The notes under the pieces were generated by a model that was given only the letters and a program-made list of their open reading frames with translations, was not told where the DNA came from and made no database searches. Position numbers and translations under genes: made by a program. DNA of 19,406 nt from an uncultured Pseudobdellovibrionaceae bacterium (lineage in GTDB: Bacteria > Bdellovibrionota > Bdellovibrionia > Bdellovibrionales > Bdellovibrionaceae), in NCBI GenBank assembly GCA_937900305.1, contig CALCCV010000622.1, positions 1 through 19,406 of the forward strand, given 5' to 3'. Positions 1-7,740 of this stretch are shown here, piece after piece; the stretch's first letter is position 1, and each line of letters begins with the position of its first letter.

Positions 1-1705
1 CACTGCCGAAAGGGTAGGGTTGAAAGAGGTGGTGAAGTCCAAATTCTTTTGTGCGTCGACGCAAATTTTCAATGGTGTTGTCTTGAGCCTCGCGCGGCAA
101 TCGCACGTGAGCTCGAATTTTTTTTCCGTCGCGGGCCCACTTCAAGAGCAGATCCTGAAATTTGACATCGGCAATTTGAATCATGGCCAGGGCCGTTTGC
201 TCTTCACTGGCTCCTTGCGTGACTGCGATCCCATACTCGGTGACAAAGACATCTCTCAGGTGTCGCGGAATGGTTAGGTGAGGATGGCCTGTGACGACAT
301 TGCTGATGGGGCGTCCATGCTGCATTCGTTGGCTTCGCAACATCAAGACGGACATGGAATCTTCAAGTTCTTGCGCCATGGCCACAAAATTATATTGGCC
401 TCCGACTCCGCTGACCACGGGGCCTGTGGGCAGAGTGTCCGAGGCAGCTCCGCCCAAAATAGTTGCTTGCATCGTCGTATTGAAAAAACGGGCCCGTTGG
501 CGCTGACGGCGGAGGGCCAGTTCGTTTTCGTCATAAAGGTCATTCACCTTAGAGACCCTGGTCATACCGATTCCGGCCCGTTCGGTCGGCGAAAGATTCC
601 TCAGGTATTGATAGAATTCGGGTGAACCCAAGAAAAATGCGCCGTGGAGGTACCGGCGGTGGTTTCTATCCACATCCGCAACCTCGCGTTTCAAAATGCC
701 CGCGCGGCGCAAATGCATAAAACCATCCATCACCATTTCACTCGTTCCATACAGGCCTTGAGTGAAGGGTCCAAATTCCAAATTTCTTCCGCCTTGGGTG
801 AAAAAATTCGATTTCAAAAGTGAATTGAACTTAGGCTTACGCCAAAGTTCAGAGGTGATTCGTTGATACTCGGAGTTCTTTTGGTGGCGGAAGAGCACGC
901 TGCTGACAAGAGCTTCGGCTAGCGAGCCAATTCCGATTTGCAAAGTGCCATTGTCTTGCAAGAGCTGGCTGCCCCAAAAACCAATCCAATGGTCTTGCAA
1001 CTGAATCGGAGTTCGCGGCAAAGAAAACAGCGTGTGCGAATTTTCGGGCGAACTCACAATCGCCTCGAAGAAGTCTCCAGGCACGTGCGCATCACCTTCC
1101 ATAAAGGGCAAATCAGGGTGAACGACACCAATCACACAAACTTTTCGACCCGCTTGTGAAATGGCATCGACCAAATCCAGCGTCAAATCGGGATTGCAGC
1201 TCAACGAAAATTGCTCTTCATCGCCCACCTGGCGGGAAGCGATCATCTGCACGATGACATTCACGCCCTCTCGGCATAGGGAGCGGGCCACATGCGTGTA
1301 ATTCAGACTGGCATAGTGGGCTTGCAGGTGTTCACTGCGCAAGTGACCTCCCGCTTGCAAATAAAACTCCTGAATCTCGATGTGCTCGGGAACTGCATTT
1401 TTTGCGAGATCTAAAAGATACTGAAGCTCAGGATAGTTTGAGCCATAGATCCGCTCGACAAAAGGGCCCAAAAATCGTTTTTCAATATCACTCTGCCCCT
1501 TCGGCAGACCCAGCGACAGGGCCGTAAAAATTTTCAAAGATTTGTTCGAATCAGATTTTGCCGACAGATAGATTTTATTGAGCAGAGGATTTGGCTTTCC
1601 CAAACCCAAGGGCGTAGCCATGCGCACATTGTTTCCATTGTGCGCAAAGATCCAATGGACCACTTCATCCAACTGCAAAAAGCGCCGAGGCTCATTTTTT
1701 TTCAT
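1..1705 (-). CDS. Acetyl-CoA hydrolase / CoA-transferase family protein (3' end outside window)
   Basis: A minus-strand frame stays open from an ATG at 1705 to the window edge: 568 complete codons and no stop. The family moves CoA between acyl-CoA and a carboxylate, or hydrolyses acetyl-CoA, in the cytoplasm. Visible motifs are GIGSLAEAL, then LYGTSEMVMDGFMHL, which matches the family segment holding the catalytic glutamate (here about E323), then SGVGGQYNF near residue 432 and VTEYGIA near 488, both typical of the C-terminal CoA-transferase domain. The N-terminal part is longer than in short 430-residue members. No Shine-Dalgarno site precedes the ATG; a TAGAAT box lies 9 nt upstream. The exact acyl substrate cannot be read from sequence. 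Family assignment is firm, the acceptor is unknown. Confidence 0.88.
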   Translation of the reverse strand, partial: MKKNEPRRFLQLDEVVHWIFAHNGNNVRMATPLGLGKPNPLLNKIYLSAKSDSNKSLKIFTALSLGLPKGQSDIEKRFLGPFVERIYGSNYPELQYLLDLAKNAVPEHIEIQEFYLQAGGHLRSEHLQAHYASLNYTHVARSLCREGVNVIVQMIASRQVGDEEQFSLSCNPDLTLDLVDAISQAGRKVCVIGVVHPDLPFMEGDAHVPGDFFEAIVSSPENSHTLFSLPRTPIQLQDHWIGFWGSQLLQDNGTLQIGIGSLAEALVSSVLFRHQKNSEYQRITSELWRKPKFNSLLKSNFFTQGGRNLEFGPFTQGLYGTSEMVMDGFMHLRRAGILKREVADVDRNHRRYLHGAFFLGSPEFYQYLRNLSPTERAGIGMTRVSKVNDLYDENELALRRQRQRARFFNTTMQATILGGAASDTLPTGPVVSGVGGQYNFVAMAQELEDSMSVLMLRSQRMQHGRPISNVVTGHPHLTIPRHLRDVFVTEYGIAVTQGASEEQTALAMIQIADVKFQDLLLKWARDGKKIRAHVRLPREAQDNTIENLRRRTKEFGLHHLFQPYPFGS

Positions 1706-1714
1706 GCAGCTCGA

Positions 1715-1720
1715 ATTCTA
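1715..1720 (-). promoter_or_regulatory. Possible -10 box of the CoA-transferase gene
   Basis: On the minus strand TAGAAT ends 9 nt before the ATG at 1705. The expected transcription start would lie only about 3 nt before the start codon, giving an almost leaderless message. That fits the lack of a ribosome-binding site. No convincing -35 box was found. Confidence 0.3.
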
Positions 1721-1846
1721 ATCTCAGTAGCGGGAAAAAAGTAAGATATTTTGGAGCTTGTAGCGAGCGTTTTGCATTTTGTGTGTTCCAGTTTTTATTT
1801 TTTACCTTTGTGTCTTAGCGTTTGACGAACAGCTTTGTGCAATGAC

Positions 1847-2101
1847 TTAGCGCGAGCTTTTTTGAAGTTGTGAGAGAGCGGGATCCATTTTCGTTTGCAG
1901 ATACTGAAGCTCCTTTCGCATTTTAACATAGCTTTGCCATTGCGCTTGGCCGAGTTCCCCGGATTCCAGAGCGGTACGAACAGCGCAGTCAGGCTCGGTG
2001 TGATGTTGGCAATCTGAAAACTGGCAATTGCCAGCCAGGGTCTCACATGGAGAGATGCAGCTTTGTAAAGAGTTGTTTGCAACAGAGTCAATAAAATTGG
2101 T
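1847..2101 (-). pseudogene. rsgA: Decayed C-terminal fragment of ribosome small-subunit GTPase RsgA
   Basis: Translating the minus strand from just after an in-frame TGA (2102-2104) to a TAA at 1847-1849 gives 84 residues that contain GNCQFSDCQHHTEPDCAV. This is the CX4CXHX5C zinc-binding motif of RsgA/YjeQ, followed by the usual helical tail (ALESGELGQAQWQSYVKMRK). All four zinc ligands are intact. The circularly permuted GTPase domain and the OB domain that should precede it are missing: the next 180 bp upstream hold no related coding sequence, and the frame has no ATG, GTG or TTG start before the zinc motif. It is best read as the remnant of a deleted gene. A different reading frame over the same DNA is open longer but looks like a shadow. 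A short expressed zinc peptide is possible but less likely. Confidence 0.72.
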
Positions 2102-2120
2102 TCAGGAAAATTGGCTCAGG
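2093..2120. repeat. Two tandem copies of a 14-bp sequence
   Basis: AAAATTGGTTCAGG (2093-2106) is followed directly by AAAATTGGCTCAGG (2107-2120), one mismatch. The next bases, ACCAATTT (2121-2128), are complementary to AAATTGGT in the first copy, so the block can also fold back. It lies exactly at the 5' edge of the rsgA remnant. Confidence 0.75.
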
Positions 2121-2194
2121 ACCAATTTATTCCGACAAAAGTAACGCATTTGATTTTAAAATTCAACTTGAAATGCAAATCGAAAAAAATCCCT

Positions 2195-2224
2195 GAGAAA
2201 ATCCGTTGCGAAACGGATTTTCTT
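2195..2224. terminator. Strong hairpin, possible terminator
   Basis: Stem 2195-2207 (GAGAAAATCCGTT) pairs with 2212-2224 (AACGGATTTTCTT) around a GCGA loop: twelve Watson-Crick pairs plus a terminal G-U. Read on the minus strand, the stem is followed by a run of seven T about 9 nt on. No gene end abuts it on either strand, so it may be a leftover terminator of a deleted gene or may shield the nitronate monooxygenase promoter downstream. Confidence 0.5.
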
Positions 2225-2271
2225 TAAGATCCCCAGAGGATTTGGACTTTCACTTTGAGATGGATTGCGCC

Positions 2272-2277
2272 TACAAT
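2272..2277 (+). promoter_or_regulatory. -10 box for a leaderless message
   Basis: TACAAT ends 6 nt before the ATG at 2284, so the predicted transcription start falls on the A of the start codon. No ribosome-binding sequence lies upstream. The -35 region is weak (TTTCAC at 2248-2253 with an 18-bp spacer is the best seen). Confidence 0.4.
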
Positions 2278-2283
2278 GTTTGA

Positions 2284-3282
2284 ATGAAAACACTGACTGT
2301 CACGACGTCTCTGACCGAACTTTTGAAAATTCAGTATCCGATCTTTGCCGCGCCGATGTTTTTGGTGAGCAATGAAGATTTAGTCGTCGAAGCGTCGGAG
2401 GCGGGTGGAGTTGGATTTTTTCCGTCTCTCAATTTTCGTCCCATTGAAAATTATGAAAAGGCACTGAAAAACATCAAGGCTCGAACGAAAAAGCCGATTG
2501 GTGTGAACATCATTGTTAATAAATCCAATGTTCGACAAAAAGAAGATTTGCATTTGGCGCTCGACAACGGAGTGGACTGTTTCATCACCTCATTGGGGAG
2601 TCCTCGAGAGGTGATTGCTGAAGCTCACAAAATTGGAGCCAAAGTTTTTTGTGATGTCACAAATCTTGAACACGCTCAGAAAGTCCAAGACATGGGGGCT
2701 GATGGCGTGATCGCCGTCGGCAGCGGGGCCGGGGGGCACGCGGGACCCATTTCACCTTTGGTTTTGATTCCCTGGTTGAAAGAGAGGTTGACCATTCCGG
2801 TGATTGCCGCGGGGGGAATTTCTCACGGTTCGCAAATTGTGGCGGCATTGGCACTCGGCGCAGATGGAGTGAGTGTGGGGACTCGTTTCATTGCCAGTCG
2901 CGAGGCGAGCGTGACATCAGATTACAAACAGGCCGTCGTCAATGCCACGCCCGAGCAAATTGTTATGACCTCCCGAGTTTCAGGCACTCCCGCCGCCGTG
3001 ATCGAAAATGACTACGTCAAAAAAATGGGTGCGGATTTACCTTGGGTCATCGAGACTCTCAAAAAAAATCCTCTGACCAAAAAGTACGTCGTCCCACTGA
3101 TTCATTTGGTGGGAATGAAAACATTGGAAAAATCGGCCACCAAGGCCAGCTGGAAAACGGTTTGGAGCGCGGGACAATCTGTCGGTCTTATTCACGAGAT
3201 TCTTTCGACTCGCGAAATTTTTGACAAACTTTTGCAGGAGATGGCGGCCGCGGACTCTCGTTTAGAGGGCATCTGGAAGTGA
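2284..3282 (+). CDS. Nitronate monooxygenase (2-nitropropane dioxygenase) family FMN protein
   Basis: 332 residues, the usual length for this FMN-dependent TIM-barrel family, which oxidises alkyl nitronates to carbonyl compounds and nitrite; relatives include FabK-type enoyl-ACP reductases. The order of motifs fits: PIFAAPM near the N-terminus, GVNIIVN, GADGVIAVGSGAGGHAG with the candidate catalytic His at residue 152, then PVIAAGGISHG and ALGADGVSVGTRFIAS, the phosphate-binding end of the barrel. No signal peptide, so cytoplasmic. It stands alone: the next gene on the same strand begins almost 900 bp later. The start is the only ATG near the front of the conserved region and has no Shine-Dalgarno site. 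Many proteins annotated this way have untested substrates, so the family is certain and the reaction less so. Confidence 0.92.
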   Translation: MKTLTVTTSLTELLKIQYPIFAAPMFLVSNEDLVVEASEAGGVGFFPSLNFRPIENYEKALKNIKARTKKPIGVNIIVNKSNVRQKEDLHLALDNGVDCFITSLGSPREVIAEAHKIGAKVFCDVTNLEHAQKVQDMGADGVIAVGSGAGGHAGPISPLVLIPWLKERLTIPVIAAGGISHGSQIVAALALGADGVSVGTRFIASREASVTSDYKQAVVNATPEQIVMTSRVSGTPAAVIENDYVKKMGADLPWVIETLKKNPLTKKYVVPLIHLVGMKTLEKSATKASWKTVWSAGQSVGLIHEILSTREIFDKLLQEMAAADSRLEGIWK

Positions 3283-3283
3283 T

Positions 3284-3308
3284 CTGAAGTGATGGCACAT
3301 CACTTCAG
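3284..3308. terminator. Perfect 11-bp inverted repeat between convergent genes
   Basis: CTGAAGTGATG, a GCA loop, then CATCACTTCAG, starting 1 nt after the TGA of the nitronate monooxygenase gene. There is no T run on either side, so it is not a classic intrinsic terminator. It may be a bidirectional end structure or mRNA 3' stabiliser. Further ATGATGTGATGTGA repeats follow to about 3325. Confidence 0.45.
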
Positions 3309-3390
3309 GTGATATGATGTGATGTGAGTTTGAATGACTGGAGGGACAGATGAAATTCAAGATACCGACTCCAAACCCGCAAGCCCATTT

Positions 3391-3964
3391 TTATTGCCAA
3401 TCTTTGGGCACGTATTCGATCAAAAGTTTTGTGCCGACCGGCTGGCTGTTGAAATCAAAATCAGGCCCAATGAGAATCGACGGCTCAGTGTGTTCGTAGA
3501 TCCAACCGAACCGAGAGTTGCCGCCAATGAGGATTTTTGAACCAAAGCTCACGTGAACTGTGTCGACGGCGGGAACTAAGGGCAAAAGCACTTTGCGGTT
3601 GACCTCGCCGCTGTTCAGATCTTTCAGCAGAAACTGTCCCAACTCGGACGTGCGGTCAGGCAATTGAGGATCACACAAAGATGCCGTCATGGCTTGAAAG
3701 TGAGTGAGAACTTCGTTCAAGCGAACGGGGACGGGGTTGCCTGCACAGTTTGAGGTTACTTGAGAGCACTTCGCTCAAAAATCTTCCTTTCGATCCGGGA
3801 TCGCTGGATTCCATGTCGGTCGTGATGACAGCGGTGTGGACGTCGACGGTCAACCGCACCACTCCCGGAAAACTAGCGGAATCCGAAATGATCGTCACTT
3901 TCCAAGCGAGCGCAGGACTTGATAGCGCCAGGCCTAAGACCAATGAACTGAAAATCTTTTTCAC
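3391..3964 (-). pseudogene. Secreted protein of unknown function, split by a frameshift
   Basis: A GTG start at 3964 sits 5 nt after a good site (GGGGAG, 3970-3975) and opens a clear signal peptide (MKKIFSSLVLGLALSSPALA, then WKVTII). This frame reads sensibly to about ...GRFLSEVL and then turns into Arg/Ser-rich text and stops at 3671. The neighbouring frame carries on with SQVTSNCAGNPVPVRLNEVL and runs to a stop at 3391, ending VPKDWQ. Joining the two by a one-base shift around 3750-3775, near a CTCTC stretch, gives a single exported protein of about 190 residues. Either the gene is a recent pseudogene or the base is a sequencing error. No known family was recognised. Confidence 0.68.
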
Positions 3965-4154
3965 ATTCTCTCCCCTTTTGTATTGTGGAGGGATGACTTT
4001 ATCGATGGGATTGCCCGCAAAACAAATTGTGAGCAGTGCAGAATTGGAATTTTGTCAGGATTTCCCAACAGGCATCAACCAAAGACTGACGTGACCGATT
4101 TGGTTGAGCTTCTGTACAAGCGGAACACCATTCCAACCACCAAGGAGAAAAATC

Positions 4155-4991
4155 ATGATGACCGTATTTCTAAAAAAGACCGTGCTCGTCGCAGCGTCTG
4201 CCTTAGCGTTGAGTTCTGTCGCCGTAGCTCGTCAATCGCTTCCCGGTTCAGACACCCTTGCGGGAGCAATAACGGATGCGATCATTGCAGCAGGTCTCGA
4301 CTCTGAAATCACTTACATTGGAGGCGGCAGCGGCAATGGCGAAAAGGCTTTGAAAAATGGAGAAATCGGAATCACCGCCATGTCACGACCGTTGAAAGCT
4401 GAAGTCTTGGCAGAAATGCAAACTCAAAACGTGCAAGCCACTCAGCACGTCATCGCTCTTGATGGCGTGGGAATTTTCGTGAACTCTGTCAATCCTGTTC
4501 CAAGTTTTGATCTCGCGACTCTCGTGAAAATTTTTAGCTGCCAATACACTTCATGGAGTCAAGTTCCTAACTCGGGACGATCGGGTCCAATCGTTGGCTT
4601 TCGCCGCGATGATGTTTCTGGAACAACAGACACTTTCAAAGCGTTGACGGGCTTAACTGCTTTCGGAGAATGCATCACAGTTGTCGCTGATACCATCGAC
4701 ATTGCTGAGCACACAGCAAACAACCCTGATGCCATTGGGTACGCAGGTTTGAGTGCAAAAAAAGCTGGCAACCGCACAGCGGCGATTGCAAAAAATGGTG
4801 GAACACCTGTGTTGCCATTGGCGCAAACAATTCGAGACCATTCTTATCCGTTGTCACGTGAGCTTTTTCTAGTGGAAGTCACAGGAGCGCGCGCACCAAA
4901 CGAAGTTGAGAGCAAACTTATGGAATTCGTTTTGGACCGCTCATTCATGGATCCAATTGTTCAAGATCACGATTTTATCACCATCGATTAA
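4155..4991 (+). CDS. PstS-like periplasmic solute-binding protein
   Basis: 278 residues from ATG 4155, chosen because AAGGAG (4142-4147) lies 7 nt upstream; an earlier in-frame start at 4104 would place the signal peptide internally. A signal peptide (cut about VAVA|RQS) leads into a type-2 periplasmic binding fold of the phosphate-binding PstS kind: LPGSDTLAGAI, GGGSGNGEKAL, IGITAMSRPL, and later DDVSGTTDTF, all equivalent to the oxyanion-contacting loops of PstS. No pstCAB transporter genes are in the window. The next gene starts 19 nt after its stop, so it probably heads the cytochrome/porin operon. It may bind phosphate or another oxyanion and work with the barrels downstream; the ligand is inferred from the fold only. 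Confidence 0.85.
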   Translation: MMTVFLKKTVLVAASALALSSVAVARQSLPGSDTLAGAITDAIIAAGLDSEITYIGGGSGNGEKALKNGEIGITAMSRPLKAEVLAEMQTQNVQATQHVIALDGVGIFVNSVNPVPSFDLATLVKIFSCQYTSWSQVPNSGRSGPIVGFRRDDVSGTTDTFKALTGLTAFGECITVVADTIDIAEHTANNPDAIGYAGLSAKKAGNRTAAIAKNGGTPVLPLAQTIRDHSYPLSRELFLVEVTGARAPNEVESKLMEFVLDRSFMDPIVQDHDFITID

Positions 4992-5000
4992 TCTCAGAGC

Positions 5001-5007
5001 GGAGAGG
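5001..5007 (+). promoter_or_regulatory. Ribosome-binding site fixing a GTG start
   Basis: GGAGAGG, with its GGAG core 6 nt before GTG 5011. It lies in the 19-nt gap after the solute-binding protein gene and supports a start well inside the longest open frame, which begins at 4906. Confidence 0.6.
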
Positions 5008-5010
5008 TTC

Positions 5011-7683
5011 GTGAGAGCTTTTAATATCCAGTGGCCCTTTTTTACAAAAGGGTCTCTCCAAAAAAAAGTCAGGGTCTCAGTCCTCTTCGGGGCTGCGGCC
5101 CTTGTTCATTGTAGTGGTAAAGGAAGTGGTCAAAAGGAAACCGTGTTTGATGCTGAGCGGGAGCGGCTTTGCCCGCGTGTGGCCAGTGTCGAGTTGCACG
5201 ATGAAGCTCCGTATTTTGGTGAGAAGAGTGGTGGTGAAATTTCTTTTCGCGATTTACGAGAAGGAGTGATGGCTTCTTGCAAAGGTTGCCACCTAGCTCC
5301 TGCGGCAAGTGGGGCTTTCACATTTATTGATTCATACAGAGGTGAAATTAGATCCATTGAAGGGAAAACTCAATTTTATCCAGGTTTTTTTGAAGTTGCA
5401 GAGAGCATTCGGGATGTCTTGCTTTCACCAGATCCGAAGACACAGATGCCACCTTCTGAGCGACGTCAAAAAAACGAAGCCTATTTTGTGGATTTGGGCC
5501 ACAAAATGGAGTCCTGGGTCCGCGCTGGCAAACCAGAAGGAAATTTTTCGGTGGCCGGTGCCTCGCCGACTCCCTCTGGAGCATCTGGCCCACGTGGTTC
5601 GGTGAAAATGTCTGAACTCGGCGATTGCTTACCGACGCCGGAGCTGGTCGGGATGGACTATGCGCGCGACCGTTTTTTTGAACGTGCCGTCGATCTACCG
5701 CGCGATTTATCGGACACCGACTTAGATTCATTGGACGCTTACGCATTGGCTCAAAAGGGAACTTTGGCTTATAATGTCGTTTATCCGTTGTGGGCTGACA
5801 ACAATGCCAAAGGCCGTTGGTTGCATTTGCCTTGGAAAATTGTTGATGGGAAACTTGTGAAGCAGAAGTTTCAGTGGGACCCTATCACGCGCCGGATCTC
5901 CATTCCTGACAACACTCGGTTTTATAAAAGTTTTTATAAGAAGATCAAAACGGCGGCTGGGCGGACTCGTTACAAACGCATTGAGACCCGCTTGATTGTA
6001 AAGAGGACTCCGTTTTCCGAGAGCTTGTTTGGAACTTACAAATGGGACGAATCCGAACGCACTGCAAATCTCTACGCTTCTCCTTATCGAGACGGGACCT
6101 CGTTCAAGGATAGCTTATTTGATGTCGTAGTCGATGAAGAGAAAAAGATCACCGGAAAGTATGCTATCCCGGGTCGACATCGCTGTGTTGAATGTCATAC
6201 AGGCAGCGAGAGTCAGAGTTTTGTGCTGGGATTTACTCCCCTGCAACTGAATCATCGGGAGGCTGGAACGGGCGGACGCCGCGATCCCATTTCGATCTCA
6301 GAGCGAACACAGGTCGAGCGTTTTTTGGCTTATGATATTTTTGATGGAGCTCCAGAAAAACAGGATTGGCCTCGTTTAGAAGAAGCTGGATCCGCCTTGC
6401 CCCGAAATATTTTCGAACTTGAGGCGCAGGCTTATATGGTTGGGAATTGTTATCACTGCCACAATCCCAAAGGCATTGCCCTTTTACCAGAAACGGGAGT
6501 GACATTGAATCTCACTCCGGGAAATCTTTTCGGCTTTGCGGCCACGCAAAGATCCACGCAAATTCCCTCCCGTTTTCTTGCGCACTCGAACGGAGATCTA
6601 GATCAAAGCCAGATTTGGCGAAAGGTGTCAGATGATCCGAAAGCGTTGGGGCTGACAAGTCCAATGCCCATGAGCACACCGGGTGCACCGCACTGCGATG
6701 TTTTGCGGGTGATGGGAAAATGGATCCGTAGTTTTGAATCAGAGGCCGCAGCCGTAGCTTGGGAGCCTTCGTGTAAAAAAGCTCCAGCGTTCTGGTGGAT
6801 TGACCAGGACTTTACGATTGTAAAGTCAGATGTTTATATTCCCAAACGTCCTGATTGGAAAGATCCCGAGGCCGGGATGACTGAAAAATATCGCACTCTA
6901 GCTCCCAGTGCCAGTTTACAAGAACTTCTGCATTCGAAGATTGCCATCGGATACTGGAATAAGAAGGTGACCTGTCAATTTCCGCAAACTGAATTGGCCG
7001 AGGCTGATCGCAGGCCGTGGATGCTAAAACCTAACGGAGAACCCAAGCGTCCATTTGGTGAAGTTTTCTTTGCTACACCCGGGGCGCATTTTTATCGTGC
7101 GTCTTGTGTGAAATGCCATGGGCCTAAGGCTGACGGCGACACCGCTTTAGCTCGCGGAATATTAAATTGGTCGGGAGGTGGCATTCGCGTTGCCAACCTG
7201 ATCGACGGGATGTTCGGCAACTCAACCGAGAATCTCAAAAACTTTGACCATGATGGAAAAAATCTGGCGCCCCAATATTTAATTTGGATGGCGATGGAAG
7301 GTACAAAAGTTCAATTTCCACCCGAACTCAGCGGTTTTCTTGGTAAGCATGGTGCTCAGATGTTGAACCAATTGCGAGAAAAGTGTCAAAACCAAATTTC
7401 TCCGGAAAAGCCGTCAGGGAAGAATTTTTTTGATCACGAAGTTTTTGAAAAAATTTGTTTTACGGACAACCTTTATAAAGGTCACCCAGATTTAGCTTAC
7501 GATGGCACCACTAATTTGCCCTTAAATCCTGAAAAAGTTAAGGAGTGGTTGGATCGGGCGGCCACCAATATTGGATTTGCGATCTTTGATTTCCTCAATC
7601 GGGCGGCCACTGGCAACTGGGAAGTGAGTAACGATCAGTGTGAATTGCCCTTTCCCAAACCCGTACCGCAACCCCAATCTTAG
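5011..7683 (+). CDS. Tetraheme c-type cytochrome, SO_2930/HNE_0200-like, probable lipoprotein
   Basis: 890 residues from GTG 5011. A basic N-terminus and hydrophobic stretch end at LVHC (C34), a possible lipoprotein cysteine, although His at -1 is not canonical. Four heme c sites are visible: CKGCH at C90, CVECH at C392, CYHCH at C480 and CVKCH at C699. Residues about 265-450 (YPLWADNNAKGRW, then RIETRLI, YKWDES, CVECH and LGFTPLQLNH) match the conserved family that includes Shewanella SO_2930 and Hyphomonas HNE_0200. The front part resembles the planctomycete-type cytochrome domain, and the last heme, with SCVKCHGPKADGDTA, is a class I-like cytochrome module. It is exported and acts at the envelope, probably in electron transfer. 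Its redox partner is unknown; the two-heme lipoprotein next to it is the obvious candidate. Confidence 0.85.
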   Translation: MRAFNIQWPFFTKGSLQKKVRVSVLFGAAALVHCSGKGSGQKETVFDAERERLCPRVASVELHDEAPYFGEKSGGEISFRDLREGVMASCKGCHLAPAASGAFTFIDSYRGEIRSIEGKTQFYPGFFEVAESIRDVLLSPDPKTQMPPSERRQKNEAYFVDLGHKMESWVRAGKPEGNFSVAGASPTPSGASGPRGSVKMSELGDCLPTPELVGMDYARDRFFERAVDLPRDLSDTDLDSLDAYALAQKGTLAYNVVYPLWADNNAKGRWLHLPWKIVDGKLVKQKFQWDPITRRISIPDNTRFYKSFYKKIKTAAGRTRYKRIETRLIVKRTPFSESLFGTYKWDESERTANLYASPYRDGTSFKDSLFDVVVDEEKKITGKYAIPGRHRCVECHTGSESQSFVLGFTPLQLNHREAGTGGRRDPISISERTQVERFLAYDIFDGAPEKQDWPRLEEAGSALPRNIFELEAQAYMVGNCYHCHNPKGIALLPETGVTLNLTPGNLFGFAATQRSTQIPSRFLAHSNGDLDQSQIWRKVSDDPKALGLTSPMPMSTPGAPHCDVLRVMGKWIRSFESEAAAVAWEPSCKKAPAFWWIDQDFTIVKSDVYIPKRPDWKDPEAGMTEKYRTLAPSASLQELLHSKIAIGYWNKKVTCQFPQTELAEADRRPWMLKPNGEPKRPFGEVFFATPGAHFYRASCVKCHGPKADGDTALARGILNWSGGGIRVANLIDGMFGNSTENLKNFDHDGKNLAPQYLIWMAMEGTKVQFPPELSGFLGKHGAQMLNQLREKCQNQISPEKPSGKNFFDHEVFEKICFTDNLYKGHPDLAYDGTTNLPLNPEKVKEWLDRAATNIGFAIFDFLNRAATGNWEVSNDQCELPFPKPVPQPQS

Positions 7684-7740
7684 TTTTTGAATGAAACAAA
7701 TAATTCTGAATTTTTATTTAAATATTTCTCGGAGCAAACG

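Noticed and set aside
1795..2091. 98-codon open frame on the minus strand
   Set aside because: It overlaps the rsgA remnant in another frame; the RsgA motif is in the shorter frame and this one has no recognisable content.
4104..4154. Longer start for the PstS-like gene
   Set aside because: It would add 17 residues before the signal peptide and ignores the AAGGAG site just before ATG 4155.
4906..5010. Longer start for the tetraheme cytochrome, overlapping the upstream gene
   Set aside because: The N-terminus would be read out of frame through the end of the PstS-like gene; GTG 5011 has its own ribosome site and a signal peptide follows.
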